Positions 34,135 through 46,529 of a stretch of DNA of 64,000 bases are shown here, piece after piece. Position numbers and translations under genes: made by a program. How positions within the stretch are numbered: the stretch's first letter is position 1; every line of letters starts with the position of its first letter. The DNA comes from CAVVFX01 sp963747535 (GTDB lineage: Bacteria > Acidobacteriota > Terriglobia > Bryobacterales > Bryobacteraceae), in contig CAVVFX010000020.1 of NCBI GenBank assembly GCA_963747535.1, positions 186,001 through 250,000 of the forward strand, read 5' to 3'. Below the pieces are notes generated by a model, which was not told the origin of the DNA, searched no databases, and worked only from the letters and a program-made list of their open reading frames with translations.

Positions 34135-34674
34135 CTATGGGGCCGTTCCCACGCACGGCGGCGTGCGGCTCGGTTCGATCAAATCTGCGGCGTATACATT
34201 CACGATGAAAGGGCTATTATCCGGAGATTGGTGCCAACTATAAACCCGGGGGACGATGGGGACCAGCGAGAACCCTTGAACCGAGACCTGCATGATATTG
34301 CCGCCCGCGTCGGCGTTGATAGCGGTTGACACATCGGTAGGAGCCGTCGTCGAACTCGCAGAGGGCGGGAGAAAATAGTTCACCTTGATGTATCCCAGCC
34401 CGGTGCTCCCGTTCAGCAGTCCCAGGGAGTTCGCCTGCACGGTACTCTTGACGACGTCGGTAAGGCAACTCCCGGCGTTCGTTGAAGTAACGGTAATCCC
34501 ATAGCGAACCGCAATCCTGACAGCTCTCTGGAGGGTACTCTCGGCAAACACTGCCCAGGCGATGTTCAGTAGAACAAAAATCATCGCGAACAAGGGCAGC
34601 ATGACAAAAGTGAATTCAATGGCCTCCGAACCGCTTTGACCAACTGACCGCCGACTTTTAGGTGTCTGATTCAC
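34135..34674 (-). CDS. TadE family protein
   Basis: TadE-like minor pseudopilin. GSEAIEFTFVMLPLFAMIFV is the conserved anchor with the Glu, and QRAVRIAVRYGITVTST follows, typical of TadE. The frame is open up to ATG 34800, but a good promoter (TTGTTT-17-TTATAT) lies at 34728-34756 inside that extension, so the GTG at 34674 is preferred; it gives 179 residues starting with a short basic leader (NQTPKSRRSVGQ). First gene of the TadE-TadE-TadG unit. Confidence 0.75.
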   Translation of the reverse strand: MNQTPKSRRSVGQSGSEAIEFTFVMLPLFAMIFVLLNIAWAVFAESTLQRAVRIAVRYGITVTSTNAGSCLTDVVKSTVQANSLGLLNGSTGLGYIKVNYFLPPSASSTTAPTDVSTAINADAGGNIMQVSVQGFSLVPIVPRVYSWHQSPDNSPFIVNVYAADLIEPSRTPPCVGTAP

Positions 34675-34727
34675 TGTGAAGTTACTCGCCAAACAAAATC
34701 GACATTGAAATGCTTCCGACAATCCAG

Positions 34728-34756
34728 ATATAACTTCTATCGGCAACCTGAAACAA
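34728..34756 (-). promoter_or_regulatory. Promoter of the TadE-TadE-TadG unit
   Basis: On the minus strand: TTGTTT (34756-34751), a 17-base spacer, TTATAT (34733-34728). The predicted start near 34721 lies ~45 bases before the GTG start at 34674 and argues against the longer ATG start at 34800. Confidence 0.55.
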
Positions 34757-35109
34757 TTATTAGAGCCGGATTGGCTGTACTCCAAACCGTTTGGTTCCAT
34801 AACTGAAGTTCATTAGATAATAGTCCTATCCGGCTCAGAATGTGTTGCCGCTACTCGCCATCCCGTCACAAGCGGCTGAGTTGATGCAACTTGCGCCGCT
34901 CTCTGGAAAACTCGATGCCGACTGAGAGCAGTACCATAAGTAATGAGGCAGGCGGCCACACCACCGCTCAAGTTCCGCACCGGCCCCGCAGCAAAAGATG
35001 TTGTGAGCGGACCACCCCGCCAGCGACCTCCCGCCATCCACCCGGGCATTTATCCGCCTTGAGTCGGACGGTCGTGTTGGCTGCCGGGCTTGGCCGTGCT
35101 TCGATCGAC
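34757..35109. other. Spacer between the Tad-like unit and the rpl/rpo cluster
   Basis: No gene is recognised. In most bacteria secE, nusG and rplK stand upstream of rplA; none of their signatures is present on either strand here. The part from 35110 onward holds the rplA promoter and leader, listed separately. Confidence 0.6.
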
Positions 35110-35138
35110 TTGCACATCTTGTTTCGCTCGTGTTAATC
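35110..35138 (+). promoter_or_regulatory. Putative promoter of rplA
   Basis: TTGCAC (35110-35115), 17-base spacer, TTAATC (35133-35138), with TG just before the -10 region. It lies directly upstream of the L1-type leader and is the nearest good sigma-70-like match for the ribosomal protein cluster. Confidence 0.5.
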
Positions 35139-35165
35139 TGAAGACGTTCCCAAACTACGGGCTCA

Positions 35166-35223
35166 GTGGGAGGTCTGTGTCTTCGCGGTAGGATTCGCGT
35201 AAGGCGCAGCAGACCGCTTGCAC
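35166..35223 (+). promoter_or_regulatory. Ribosomal protein L1-binding mRNA leader
   Basis: GTG-GGAG-GTCTG (35166-35177) pairs with CAGAC-CGCTTG-CAC (35210-35223): GGTCTG/CAGACC and GTG/CAC helices enclose the asymmetric GGAG/GCTTG internal loop that mimics the L1 site of 23S rRNA. In known systems L1 binds such a site and represses its own operon. The element is usually in front of rplK-rplA; here it precedes rplA directly, ending about 12 bases before its ATG, where it could mask the ribosome binding site. Confidence 0.7.
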
Positions 35224-35235
35224 CAATGAGGAAAA

Positions 35236-35955
35236 ATGGCACGCAAACCAGGTAAGCAGTATCAAGCTGCGCAAAAACAGGTAGAACCGCGCGAGTATCC
35301 CCTCGATCAGGCGGTTCCACTTCTCCAAAAGATCAAATACGCTAAGTTCGATGAGACTGTCGAAATTCACATGCGACTGGGCGTCGACCCTAAGCACGCC
35401 GACCAGATGGTCCGCGGCACCGTGGTGATGCCTAACGGCCTTGGCAAGTCCAAGAAGGTTCTCGTGATCGCAGCCGGTGACAAACAGATTGAAGCCCGGG
35501 AAGCCGGTGCGGATTTCGTGGGCGGCGATGATATGGTCAACAAGATCCAGTCGGAAAGCTGGACTGATTTCGATGCGGTGATCGCCACACCGGATATGAT
35601 GCGGTCGGTTGGTAAGCTCGGTAAGATTCTCGGACCTCGCGGCCTGATGCCCAACCCGAAGACCGGAACCGTAACCGTGGATGTCGCCAAGGCGGTGAAG
35701 GAAGTGAAGGCCGGTAAGGTGGAGTTCCGGGTTGACAAGACCGGGATCATCCATGCACCGGTCGGCAAGATCAGTTTTTCATCGGCCAAACTGGTGGAGA
35801 ATGCCGCCAGCCTGATCAACGCGGTACTCAAAGCCAAACCGGCTGCGGCCAAGGGCAAGTACGTCAAGAACGCCACGCTGTGCTCCACCATGGGCCCCGG
35901 TATCACGGTCGATGTGGCTGAATTGACCGCCAAGGCCGCGCTGGCCGCGCAGTAA
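35236..35955 (+). CDS. rplA: 50S ribosomal protein L1
   Basis: L1 of the large-subunit L1 stalk and translational repressor of its own mRNA. The 239 residues have the normal bacterial length. Signatures are KYAKFDETVEIHMRLGVDPK, VGGDDMVNKIQ, LGPRGLMPNPKTGTVT and FRVDKTGIIHAPVGK. Start ATG 35236 follows GAGGA. First gene of the window's rplA-rplJ-rplL-rpoB-rpoC cluster, with rplJ 41 bases downstream. An L1-type RNA leader lies immediately upstream. Confidence 0.98.
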   Translation: MARKPGKQYQAAQKQVEPREYPLDQAVPLLQKIKYAKFDETVEIHMRLGVDPKHADQMVRGTVVMPNGLGKSKKVLVIAAGDKQIEAREAGADFVGGDDMVNKIQSESWTDFDAVIATPDMMRSVGKLGKILGPRGLMPNPKTGTVTVDVAKAVKEVKAGKVEFRVDKTGIIHAPVGKISFSSAKLVENAASLINAVLKAKPAAAKGKYVKNATLCSTMGPGITVDVAELTAKAALAAQ

Positions 35956-35996
35956 GAGCGCAGGCGAAATCTAAACCAATCGAAGCGAGGAGACGC

Positions 35997-36524
35997 ATGA
36001 AGAAAAAGGAAGACAAGAAGAAGGACCTCGAAGCTCTGCGCGCCGAACTGGAGAAGTCGAAGAACGTCTTTATTACGGGCTTCGAAAAGATGAAGGTCGC
36101 TCAGGATTACGAACTGCGCAAAACGGTGCGCGGCGCCGGCGGGCACTATCAGGTCATCAAGAACAATATTGCCGCCAAGGCGTCTGAGGGCACGGCGTCC
36201 GAAAGGGCTATGCAGGACCTCCGCGGGATGACGTCGATCGCCTATACGTTTGACGATCCGGTGGCCCTGGCGAAAGCCTTGACGGCTTACGCCAAGACGA
36301 ACCCGCAGTTCACTTTCAAGGCGGGAGTGGTCGAAGGCCGCGTAGTCGACGTGAAATCGATTACGGACCTGGCGGCAATGCCTCCGAAGGAAGCGATTTA
36401 TGCCAAGCTCCTGTTCCTTATTAATGCTCAGGCGCAGCGTTTGGTGACAGTCATCAATGGGGTCGGCCGCAATCTGGCGGTGGTGGTCGATCAGGGCGTG
36501 AAAGAAAACAAGTTTCAAGGTTAA
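35997..36524 (+). CDS. rplJ: 50S ribosomal protein L10
   Basis: L10 forms the base of the L7/L12 stalk and binds 23S rRNA. 175 residues. Visible features: N-terminal lysine-rich stretch, KNVFITGFEKMKVAQDYELR, GGHYQVIKNNIAAKA, GMTSIAYTFDDPVALAKAL and the C-terminal L12-binding helix region (RLVTVINGVGRNLAVVVD). Start ATG 35997 follows a GAGGAG site. The spacer before it is too short for the L10 leader RNA seen in many bacteria. Confidence 0.97.
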   Translation: MKKKEDKKKDLEALRAELEKSKNVFITGFEKMKVAQDYELRKTVRGAGGHYQVIKNNIAAKASEGTASERAMQDLRGMTSIAYTFDDPVALAKALTAYAKTNPQFTFKAGVVEGRVVDVKSITDLAAMPPKEAIYAKLLFLINAQAQRLVTVINGVGRNLAVVVDQGVKENKFQG

Positions 36525-36535
36525 GCGGTCAGCGC

Positions 36536-36549
36536 TCAGCTCGAGCTGA
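36536..36549. repeat. Palindrome between rplJ and rplL
   Basis: TCAGCTCGAGCTGA is a perfect 14-base palindrome; a wider pair CTCAGC/GCTGAG also encloses it. It lies between the rplJ stop and the rplL ribosome binding site and may act as an mRNA hairpin that adjusts the higher expression of L7/L12, or may be just an intergenic repeat of the CTCAGC type. Confidence 0.45.
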
Positions 36550-36590
36550 TGGCTGATGGCTGAGAGCTAAATTTACACAGGAGTTATAAA

Positions 36591-36974
36591 ATGGCGGACA
36601 TCAACGCAATTGCAGAACAGATTCAAGGGCTGACGCTGCTCGAAGCATCCCAGCTTGTGAAGTTGCTAGAAGATAAACTGGGCGTATCGGCTGCGGCCGC
36701 GGCCGTGGCAGCAGCACCGGCAGCAGGCGGCGGTGCAGCAGCGACTGCACCCGTCGAGGAGAAGACTGAATTCACGGTCGTTCTGACCGCGGCGGGCGCC
36801 AACAAGATCAATGTGATCAAGGCAGTGCGCGAAGTCACCAGCCTGGGTCTCAAGGAAGCCAAGGACCTGGTCGACGGCGCACCCAAGCCCGTCAAGGAAG
36901 GCATCAGCAAGGACGAAGCGGCAGCCATTGCCAAGAAGTTCACTGACGCCGGCGCCACAGTCGAAGTCAAGTAA
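36591..36974 (+). CDS. rplL: 50S ribosomal protein L7/L12
   Basis: Stalk protein that recruits translation factors. 127 residues: N-terminal dimerisation helices (GLTLLEASQLVKLLEDKLGV), Ala/Gly/Pro hinge (~35-57), and the C-terminal factor-binding domain with EFTVVLTAAGANKINVIKAV and LKEAKDLVDGAPKPVKEG. Start ATG 36591 follows AGGAG. A 600-base spacer separates it from rpoB. Confidence 0.98.
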   Translation: MADINAIAEQIQGLTLLEASQLVKLLEDKLGVSAAAAAVAAAPAAGGGAAATAPVEEKTEFTVVLTAAGANKINVIKAVREVTSLGLKEAKDLVDGAPKPVKEGISKDEAAAIAKKFTDAGATVEVK

Positions 36975-37085
36975 GCCGTTTATCGTGGTCCGTTGTCCGT
37001 CAGACAAGAAACGGATGACGGACGACAGATAATGCACGACGTCGTGTCGGAGGTTTTGTAGGCGGATTGTCCGCTTACAGGGTAT

Positions 37086-37115
37086 TTGACGAAATGTCAA
37101 GATGCGTGTAACAAT
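37086..37115 (+). promoter_or_regulatory. Putative rpoB promoter
   Basis: TTGACG (37086-37091), 17-base spacer, TAACAA followed by T (37109-37115). It is the best sigma-70-like match in the rplL-rpoB spacer. Confidence 0.45.
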
Positions 37116-37450
37116 AAAGTCTTGGCACTGGTTTCAACCGGGTTAAACCCCGGATTGGTGACTGTGAATCTGGAATCCTGGCATTTAACGTGCAGTGCTC
37201 CTCCTACTGCTAACGGGGAGGCTTTGCGCCCAAAAGCATGCGCCCGGAGTGTACCCGTACTTCCTGGTTCTCTAAATAGCTATTATTCTCGCTGCGGAAC
37301 TCCTGCGCGCTTCCGTCCGTCTATTCTATTGCGCGCATTTCCCGATTCAGCTCACATCCATCCGCGCTCCATCCGCTGTACAGTTGTGCATCATGCAGGG
37401 ACTTCGGAGACGGCGGCGGAAGTGATCCTACGTGCATTCAGGCAAATGAT

Positions 37451-37495
37451 GGTGGGCGTGCGGAATCCCTTACCGCAGCACCCGCCAGTTTTTTT
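37451..37495 (+). terminator. Intrinsic terminator in the rpoB leader (attenuator candidate)
   Basis: GGTGGG-CG-TGCGG pairs with CCGCA-GCA-CCCGCC (37451-37486), a stem of 5 plus 6 pairs with a small internal loop, followed by AG and seven T's (37489-37495). No obvious promoter lies between it and rpoB (start 37575). It would therefore cut transcription entering rpoB unless read through. An upstream GGCGGCGG (37410-37420) could pair with the CCGCC arm and act as an antiterminator; this last point is inference. Confidence 0.6.
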
Positions 37496-37574
37496 GTTCT
37501 CGTAACGTTCTCGGAGCCCGGAGGCAGACCTGGTTTCGAGCCCGTTTGCGTTGACTTCAGGAGTTTTTTGACAG

Positions 37575-41882
<4,308 letters not shown>

Positions 41883-41896
41883 AGAAGAAAACATTG

Positions 41897-41980
41897 GGCC
41901 ACGAATGAACACGAATGAACACGAATAAAGCAAAAACCGAGCCTTTTGTTATTCGTGTTTATTCGTGTTCATTCGTGGCT
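41897..41980. repeat. 32-bp hairpin of ATTCGTG repeats between rpoB and rpoC
   Basis: Arm 1 (41897-41928) and arm 2 (41949-41980) each consist of three ACGAATGAAC/GTTCATTCGT units. In RNA all 32 positions pair (30 Watson-Crick, two G-U) around a 20-base loop. Arm 1 is the inverted copy of the repeat at 1929-1972. There is no T-run after it, so rpoC read-through is expected; an RNase III-type processing site is possible. Confidence 0.8.
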
Positions 41981-42030
41981 AAGGGTTTTGAAGTTTTTGG
42001 GTCTGAAGGGTATACAGGAGACTTTATATA

Positions 42031-45000
42031 ATGCGTTCCTCTCCGTACGATAGAGCTAATTTAATCGCAGATTTCGATTCGATCCGCATTTCGCTGGCTT
42101 CTCCGGAAAAGATCCGGAGCTGGTCCCACGGCGAAGTGACCAAACCCGAGACCATCAATTACCGGACCTTCAAACCCGAGCGCGACGGGCTGTTCTGCGC
42201 TCGCATTTTTGGACCCGTAGTCGATTGGGAATGCTTGTGCGGCAAGTACAAGCGCATGAAACATCGCGGCGTAATCTGCGACAAGTGTGGCGTGGAAGTT
42301 ACCTTGGCCCGTGTGCGCCGTGAGCGGCTGGGTCATATCGAACTGGCCAGCCCCTGCTCGCATGTCTGGTTTTTCAAGGGCCTGCCCTCCCGTATCGGGC
42401 ACCTGCTCGACATCACCCTGCGTGAACTCGAGCGCGTTCTGTATTTCGAAGCGTACGTGGTGGTGGACGCCGGCGAGGTCGCCGATATCTCGCAGAGCGA
42501 AGTGATCAGCGACGAGCGTAAGCGCCAGCTCGATACCGAGTTCCCCGGCAAGTACGTCGCCATGATGGGCGCGGAAGGCATCAAGGAACTGCTCAAGAAG
42601 GTCGACGTCGAAGCCCTCTCGGAAGAGATTCGCGAGAAGATGAAGACCGAGACTTCGCAGCAGAAGAAGCTAAAGTACGCCAAGCGCCTGCGCGTGGTCG
42701 AGAGCTTCCGTAAGTCCGGTAACAAACCGGAGTGGATGATTCTCGATGTCATCCCGGTGATCCCTCCGGAACTGCGGCCGCTGGTGCCGCTCGATGGCGG
42801 ACGTTTCGCCACTTCGGACCTCAACGATCTCTATCGCCGCGTCATCAACCGCAACAACCGACTCAAAAAGCTGATCGAACTACACGCGCCGGACGTCATT
42901 GTGCGCAACGAAAAGCGCATGCTGCAGGAAGCCGTCGACGCGTTGTTCGACAATGGCCGCCGTGGCCGCGTGCTGCGTGGCGCCAACAACCGCCCGCTCA
43001 AGTCGCTGTCCGATACGCTCAAGGGTAAGCAGGGCCGTTTCCGTCAAAACCTGCTCGGCAAGCGCGTAGACTACTCCGGCCGTTCGGTCATCGTGGTCGG
43101 TCCCGAGCTTAAGCTGCACCAGTGCGGTCTTCCCAAGAAGATGGCGCTCGAGCTTTTCAAACCGTTTATCTATCATCGCCTCGAACAGCGCGGCCACTGC
43201 ACCACCATCAAGCAGGCCAAGGAATTGGTAGAGCAGCAGGATCCCGTGGTTTGGGACATTCTGGAAGAGGTCATCAAGGACCATCCCATCCTGCTCAACC
43301 GCGCTCCCACGCTGCATCGCCTCGGCATCCAGGCTTTCGAGCCCGTTCTGGTCGAAGGCAAAGCGCTTAAGATTCATCCGCTGGTCTGCACTGCGTTCAA
43401 CGCCGATTTCGACGGCGACCAGATGGCTGTCCACATTCCACTGTCGCCGGAAGCGCAGATTGAAGCTTCGACCCTGATGCTGGCGTCGAACAACATTCTG
43501 TCGCCGGCGCACGGCGCGCCTATCGCCATTCCGACCCAGGATATGGTGCTCGGTTGCTACTATCTGACCAAAGCCCGCCCCAACACCAAAGGTGAAGGCA
43601 AGAAATTCGCGTCAATCGACGACGTGCTCATCGCGCTCGAAATGGGCGAGGTGGAAACGCTCACCCCGATCAAGCTTCGCTACACCGGCAAGGTCATTGA
43701 TCTGACCAAGGCGTTCGACAGCCAGAACATCATGCACACCGAGCCGGCCGAGTATATCAAGACCGACATAGACACCACCGTCGGTCGCGTGATTCTCAAT
43801 GACCACCTGCCTTCCGACATGCCGTTCATCAACGGCTTGCTGAAGAAGAAGGGTCTCGCTCAACTTGTCCACTATTGCTACTTGAAGTTCGGGCTCCAGA
43901 CCACTGTCTCAATGCTCGACAACATCAAGAATCTCGGCTTCCTCTACGCGACTCGTGCGGGCATTTCAATCGGCATCGACGACATGGTCGTTCCGGAATC
44001 GAAGCCCCAGTTGGTTCACGACGCCGAACAGGAAGTGGTTGCGGTGGAAGGCCAGTATCAGGACGGCGCGATCACTCACGGCGAACGCTACAACAAGATC
44101 ATCGAAATCTGGTCCAAGGTGACCGAGCGCGTTTCGGAAGAAATGTTCTCGGCGATGGAAGAAGACGACCGGACCGGACGCTATCTCAATCCGATTTACA
44201 TCATGGCCGATTCGGGCGCCCGCGGCTCGAAACAGCAGATCCGGCAGCTCTCGGGTATGCGCGGTCTGATGGCCAAGCCGTCGGGCGAAATCATCGAAAC
44301 CCCGATTACGGCCAACTTCCGCGAAGGCCTCAACGTGCTGCAGTACTTCATCTCGACGCACGGTGCACGTAAAGGACTGGCGGATACGGCTCTCAAAACG
44401 GCCGATTCCGGCTACCTGACCCGCCGCCTGGTCGACGTGGCGCAGGACGTGATCATCACCGAAACCGATTGCCAGACCACCGATGGTCTTCCGATCGGCG
44501 CCATTATCGAGTCCGGCGAAACCATCGAGGCGCTGCGTGACCGTATTGTCGGCCGCGTGGCACTCGAAGATGTCCGGGACTATGAAGGCAACATTATCGT
44601 CGCCATCAACCAGGAGATCACCGAGGGTCTCGCGGTGGCGATCGAAAAGGCCGGCATCGAGAACGTCAAGATCCGTTCGGTGCTGACCTGCGAGTCGAAG
44701 CGCGGCGTGTGTGTCATGTGTTATGGCCGCAACCTCGCGACCGGCCGTCTGGTCGAGCGCGGCGAAGCGGTGGGTGTGATCGCCGCACAGTCGATCGGCG
44801 AACCCGGCACACAGTTGACCATGCGTACGTTCCACATCGGTGGTACGGCGAGCCGGATCTCCGAACAGTCCACGCAGGATTCCAAGTCCGACGGTTTCAT
44901 CAAGTTCGACAACCTGCAAGTGGTTCGCAATGAAAAGGGCGAACTGGTGGCGATGAACCGGATGGGCTACATCCGCATCGTGGATGAAAAGGGCCGCGAG

Positions 45001-46233
45001 CGTGAACGCTATCAGGTGGTTTACGGCGCGCGCGTTTTGACCAACGACGGCGACGCCGTCAAGGCCAATCAGATCCTGCTCGAATGGGATCCGTACACCT
45101 TCTCGATCCTGACCGAGGTTTCCGGCGAGGTCCACTTCAAGGACCTGGTCGACCAGATCACGGTGCAGGAACAGGTGGACGAGATCACCGGTATGTCGCA
45201 GCTCGTGGTGGTGGATTCGCCCGACGAGAAGCGCCAGCCGATGATCCAGGTGAAGGGTCCGGACGGATCGCGCAAGTACCTCATGCCGACCCACGCTCAC
45301 GTCATGGTGAAGGACGGCGACACCGTGCACGCCGGCGACGTTCTGGCCAAGATCCCGCGCGAAACGACGAAGACCAAGGACATCACGGGTGGTCTGCCGC
45401 GCGTCGTCGAACTGTTCGAGGCCCGCAAGCCTCGCGAGTCGGCGATCATCTCGGAGATCAACGGCGTGGTGAAATACGGCGAAGTCAGCAAGGGACAGCG
45501 CAAGATCTACGTGGTCGGAGAAGACGGCGAAGAGCGCGAGTATTCCCTGCCCCGCGGTACGCATATCAACGTTCAGGAAGGCGAACGCGTGGAAGCCGGC
45601 GATCCTTTGATGGATGGTCCGCGCAACCCGCACGACATTCTGGATGTGCGCGGCGAGAAAGAACTGCAGAAGTACCTGGTGAACGAGATCCAGGAAGTCT
45701 ACCGTCTGCAGGGCGTCAACATCAACGACAAGCACCTCGAAACCATCACGCGGCAGATGATGCGCTGGGTGAGGATCGAGGACATCGGCGACACTGAATT
45801 CCTGCCGGAAGAGGTAGTGGACAAGTTCAAGTTCCGCGCCGAAAACCAGCGGGTGATCGAGGCAGGCGGGCGTCCGGCGGATGGTAAGGCGATTCTGCTG
45901 GGCATCACCAAGGCTTCGCTCTCGACCGATTCATTCATCTCGGCCGCGTCGTTCCAGGAAACCACGCGCGTACTCACTGAAGCCGCCATCAACGGCAAGG
46001 TGGACTACCTGCGCGGTCTCAAGGAGAACGTGATCATGGGACGCCTGGTCCCGGCCGGCACCGGCATGGAGTATTACCGGCAAGTGAAGATTGCGGGCGA
46101 AGACGTGATCGAAGAACCAGTAGTCGAGCCGACGCTCGAGTCGATCCCCGGTTACGACGAGGATGCACGCATCCAGTACGCCGGCGGGTTGACCGAAGAT
46201 GTGAGTCTAGGCGACGATACTCTGGCGGAGTAA
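42031..46233 (+). CDS. rpoC: RNA polymerase beta' subunit
   Basis: Beta' subunit, 1400 residues. The zinc-binding domain is WECLCGKYKRMKHRGVICDK followed by CG (C68, C70, C83, C86). The catalytic magnesium motif NADFDGDQMAVH is at 457-468. The second zinc site is VLTCESKRGVCVMCYGRNL, and the trigger loop region includes GTQLTMRTFHIGGTAS. The C-terminus SFQETTRVLTEAAINGKVDY and GRLVPAGTGMEYYR is normal. Start ATG 42031 follows AGGAG with a 10-base spacer. A strong terminator ends the unit 18 bases after the stop. Confidence 0.98.
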   Translation: MRSSPYDRANLIADFDSIRISLASPEKIRSWSHGEVTKPETINYRTFKPERDGLFCARIFGPVVDWECLCGKYKRMKHRGVICDKCGVEVTLARVRRERLGHIELASPCSHVWFFKGLPSRIGHLLDITLRELERVLYFEAYVVVDAGEVADISQSEVISDERKRQLDTEFPGKYVAMMGAEGIKELLKKVDVEALSEEIREKMKTETSQQKKLKYAKRLRVVESFRKSGNKPEWMILDVIPVIPPELRPLVPLDGGRFATSDLNDLYRRVINRNNRLKKLIELHAPDVIVRNEKRMLQEAVDALFDNGRRGRVLRGANNRPLKSLSDTLKGKQGRFRQNLLGKRVDYSGRSVIVVGPELKLHQCGLPKKMALELFKPFIYHRLEQRGHCTTIKQAKELVEQQDPVVWDILEEVIKDHPILLNRAPTLHRLGIQAFEPVLVEGKALKIHPLVCTAFNADFDGDQMAVHIPLSPEAQIEASTLMLASNNILSPAHGAPIAIPTQDMVLGCYYLTKARPNTKGEGKKFASIDDVLIALEMGEVETLTPIKLRYTGKVIDLTKAFDSQNIMHTEPAEYIKTDIDTTVGRVILNDHLPSDMPFINGLLKKKGLAQLVHYCYLKFGLQTTVSMLDNIKNLGFLYATRAGISIGIDDMVVPESKPQLVHDAEQEVVAVEGQYQDGAITHGERYNKIIEIWSKVTERVSEEMFSAMEEDDRTGRYLNPIYIMADSGARGSKQQIRQLSGMRGLMAKPSGEIIETPITANFREGLNVLQYFISTHGARKGLADTALKTADSGYLTRRLVDVAQDVIITETDCQTTDGLPIGAIIESGETIEALRDRIVGRVALEDVRDYEGNIIVAINQEITEGLAVAIEKAGIENVKIRSVLTCESKRGVCVMCYGRNLATGRLVERGEAVGVIAAQSIGEPGTQLTMRTFHIGGTASRISEQSTQDSKSDGFIKFDNLQVVRNEKGELVAMNRMGYIRIVDEKGRERERYQVVYGARVLTNDGDAVKANQILLEWDPYTFSILTEVSGEVHFKDLVDQITVQEQVDEITGMSQLVVVDSPDEKRQPMIQVKGPDGSRKYLMPTHAHVMVKDGDTVHAGDVLAKIPRETTKTKDITGGLPRVVELFEARKPRESAIISEINGVVKYGEVSKGQRKIYVVGEDGEEREYSLPRGTHINVQEGERVEAGDPLMDGPRNPHDILDVRGEKELQKYLVNEIQEVYRLQGVNINDKHLETITRQMMRWVRIEDIGDTEFLPEEVVDKFKFRAENQRVIEAGGRPADGKAILLGITKASLSTDSFISAASFQETTRVLTEAAINGKVDYLRGLKENVIMGRLVPAGTGMEYYRQVKIAGEDVIEEPVVEPTLESIPGYDEDARIQYAGGLTEDVSLGDDTLAE

Positions 46234-46251
46234 TTGGTACGTTGGTTACGA

Positions 46252-46281
46252 GGGGCGGGCCGAAAGGTCCGCCCTTTTTTT
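46252..46281 (+). terminator. Intrinsic terminator after rpoC
   Basis: GGGGCGGGCC-GAAA-GGTCCGCCC followed by seven T's: a nine-pair GC stem with a GAAA tetraloop, starting 18 bases past the rpoC stop. A decayed relative of the same hairpin is at 47165-47192. Confidence 0.92.
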
Positions 46282-46296
46282 GTGCCTGGTTGTGAT

Positions 46297-46503
46297 ACCC
46301 CCGGCTCGACGTTGCCGAAGTCGCGCAGATCGGTTCGGAAGGTGAAGTATTATTCGGCAGAATGGAACTGGCAGAAGCCGCATCGGAGGCGGTAAGACAA
46401 TGGCGGTACCGTCCCAAGACATGCAACGGAGCACCGATCGATTACGACCCAAATCGATTTGGAGTTCACGCTCAATAACGGCGGCGAAGTGAATTTCCGA
46501 TAA
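46297..46503 (+). pseudogene. Frameshifted TonB C-terminal domain relic
   Basis: From ATG 46362 the frame reads MELAEAASEAVRQWRYRPKT then CNGAPID, the core of a TonB C-terminal domain. The continuation TTQIDLEFTLNNGGEVNFR to the stop at 46501 lies in the +1 frame; one extra base near 46443 explains the shift. Upstream, frame 46312-46361 gives VAEVAQIGSEGEVLFGR, a shortened version of the preceding strand. No start region, transmembrane anchor or proline linker remains. It appears to be the 3' end of a broken tonB-like gene. Confidence 0.55.
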
Positions 46504-46529
46504 CGATGGGCCGTTCGCCGCTCGCGCGA

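Larger units (their letters stand above)
36975..37574. other. 600-base rplL-rpoB spacer / rpoB leader
   Basis: No gene is supported; a plus-strand frame at 37086-37505 has no family resemblance. A hairpin (TTGTCCGTC 36993-37001 with GACGGACGA 37017-37025) follows rplL. A promoter candidate is at 37086-37115 and an intrinsic terminator candidate at 37451-37495, ~80 bases before the rpoB ATG. The stretch between is pyrimidine-rich and would be a leader of ~450 bases. Confidence 0.6.

Noticed and set aside
37086..37505. 139-residue frame in the rpoB leader
   Set aside because: It overlaps the promoter and terminator candidates and has no coding character.
43966..45735. 589-residue open frame antisense to rpoC
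   Set aside because: It lies entirely on the reverse of a conserved gene with GC-rich codons; such long antisense frames are expected, there is no ribosome binding site and the translation is unlike any family.
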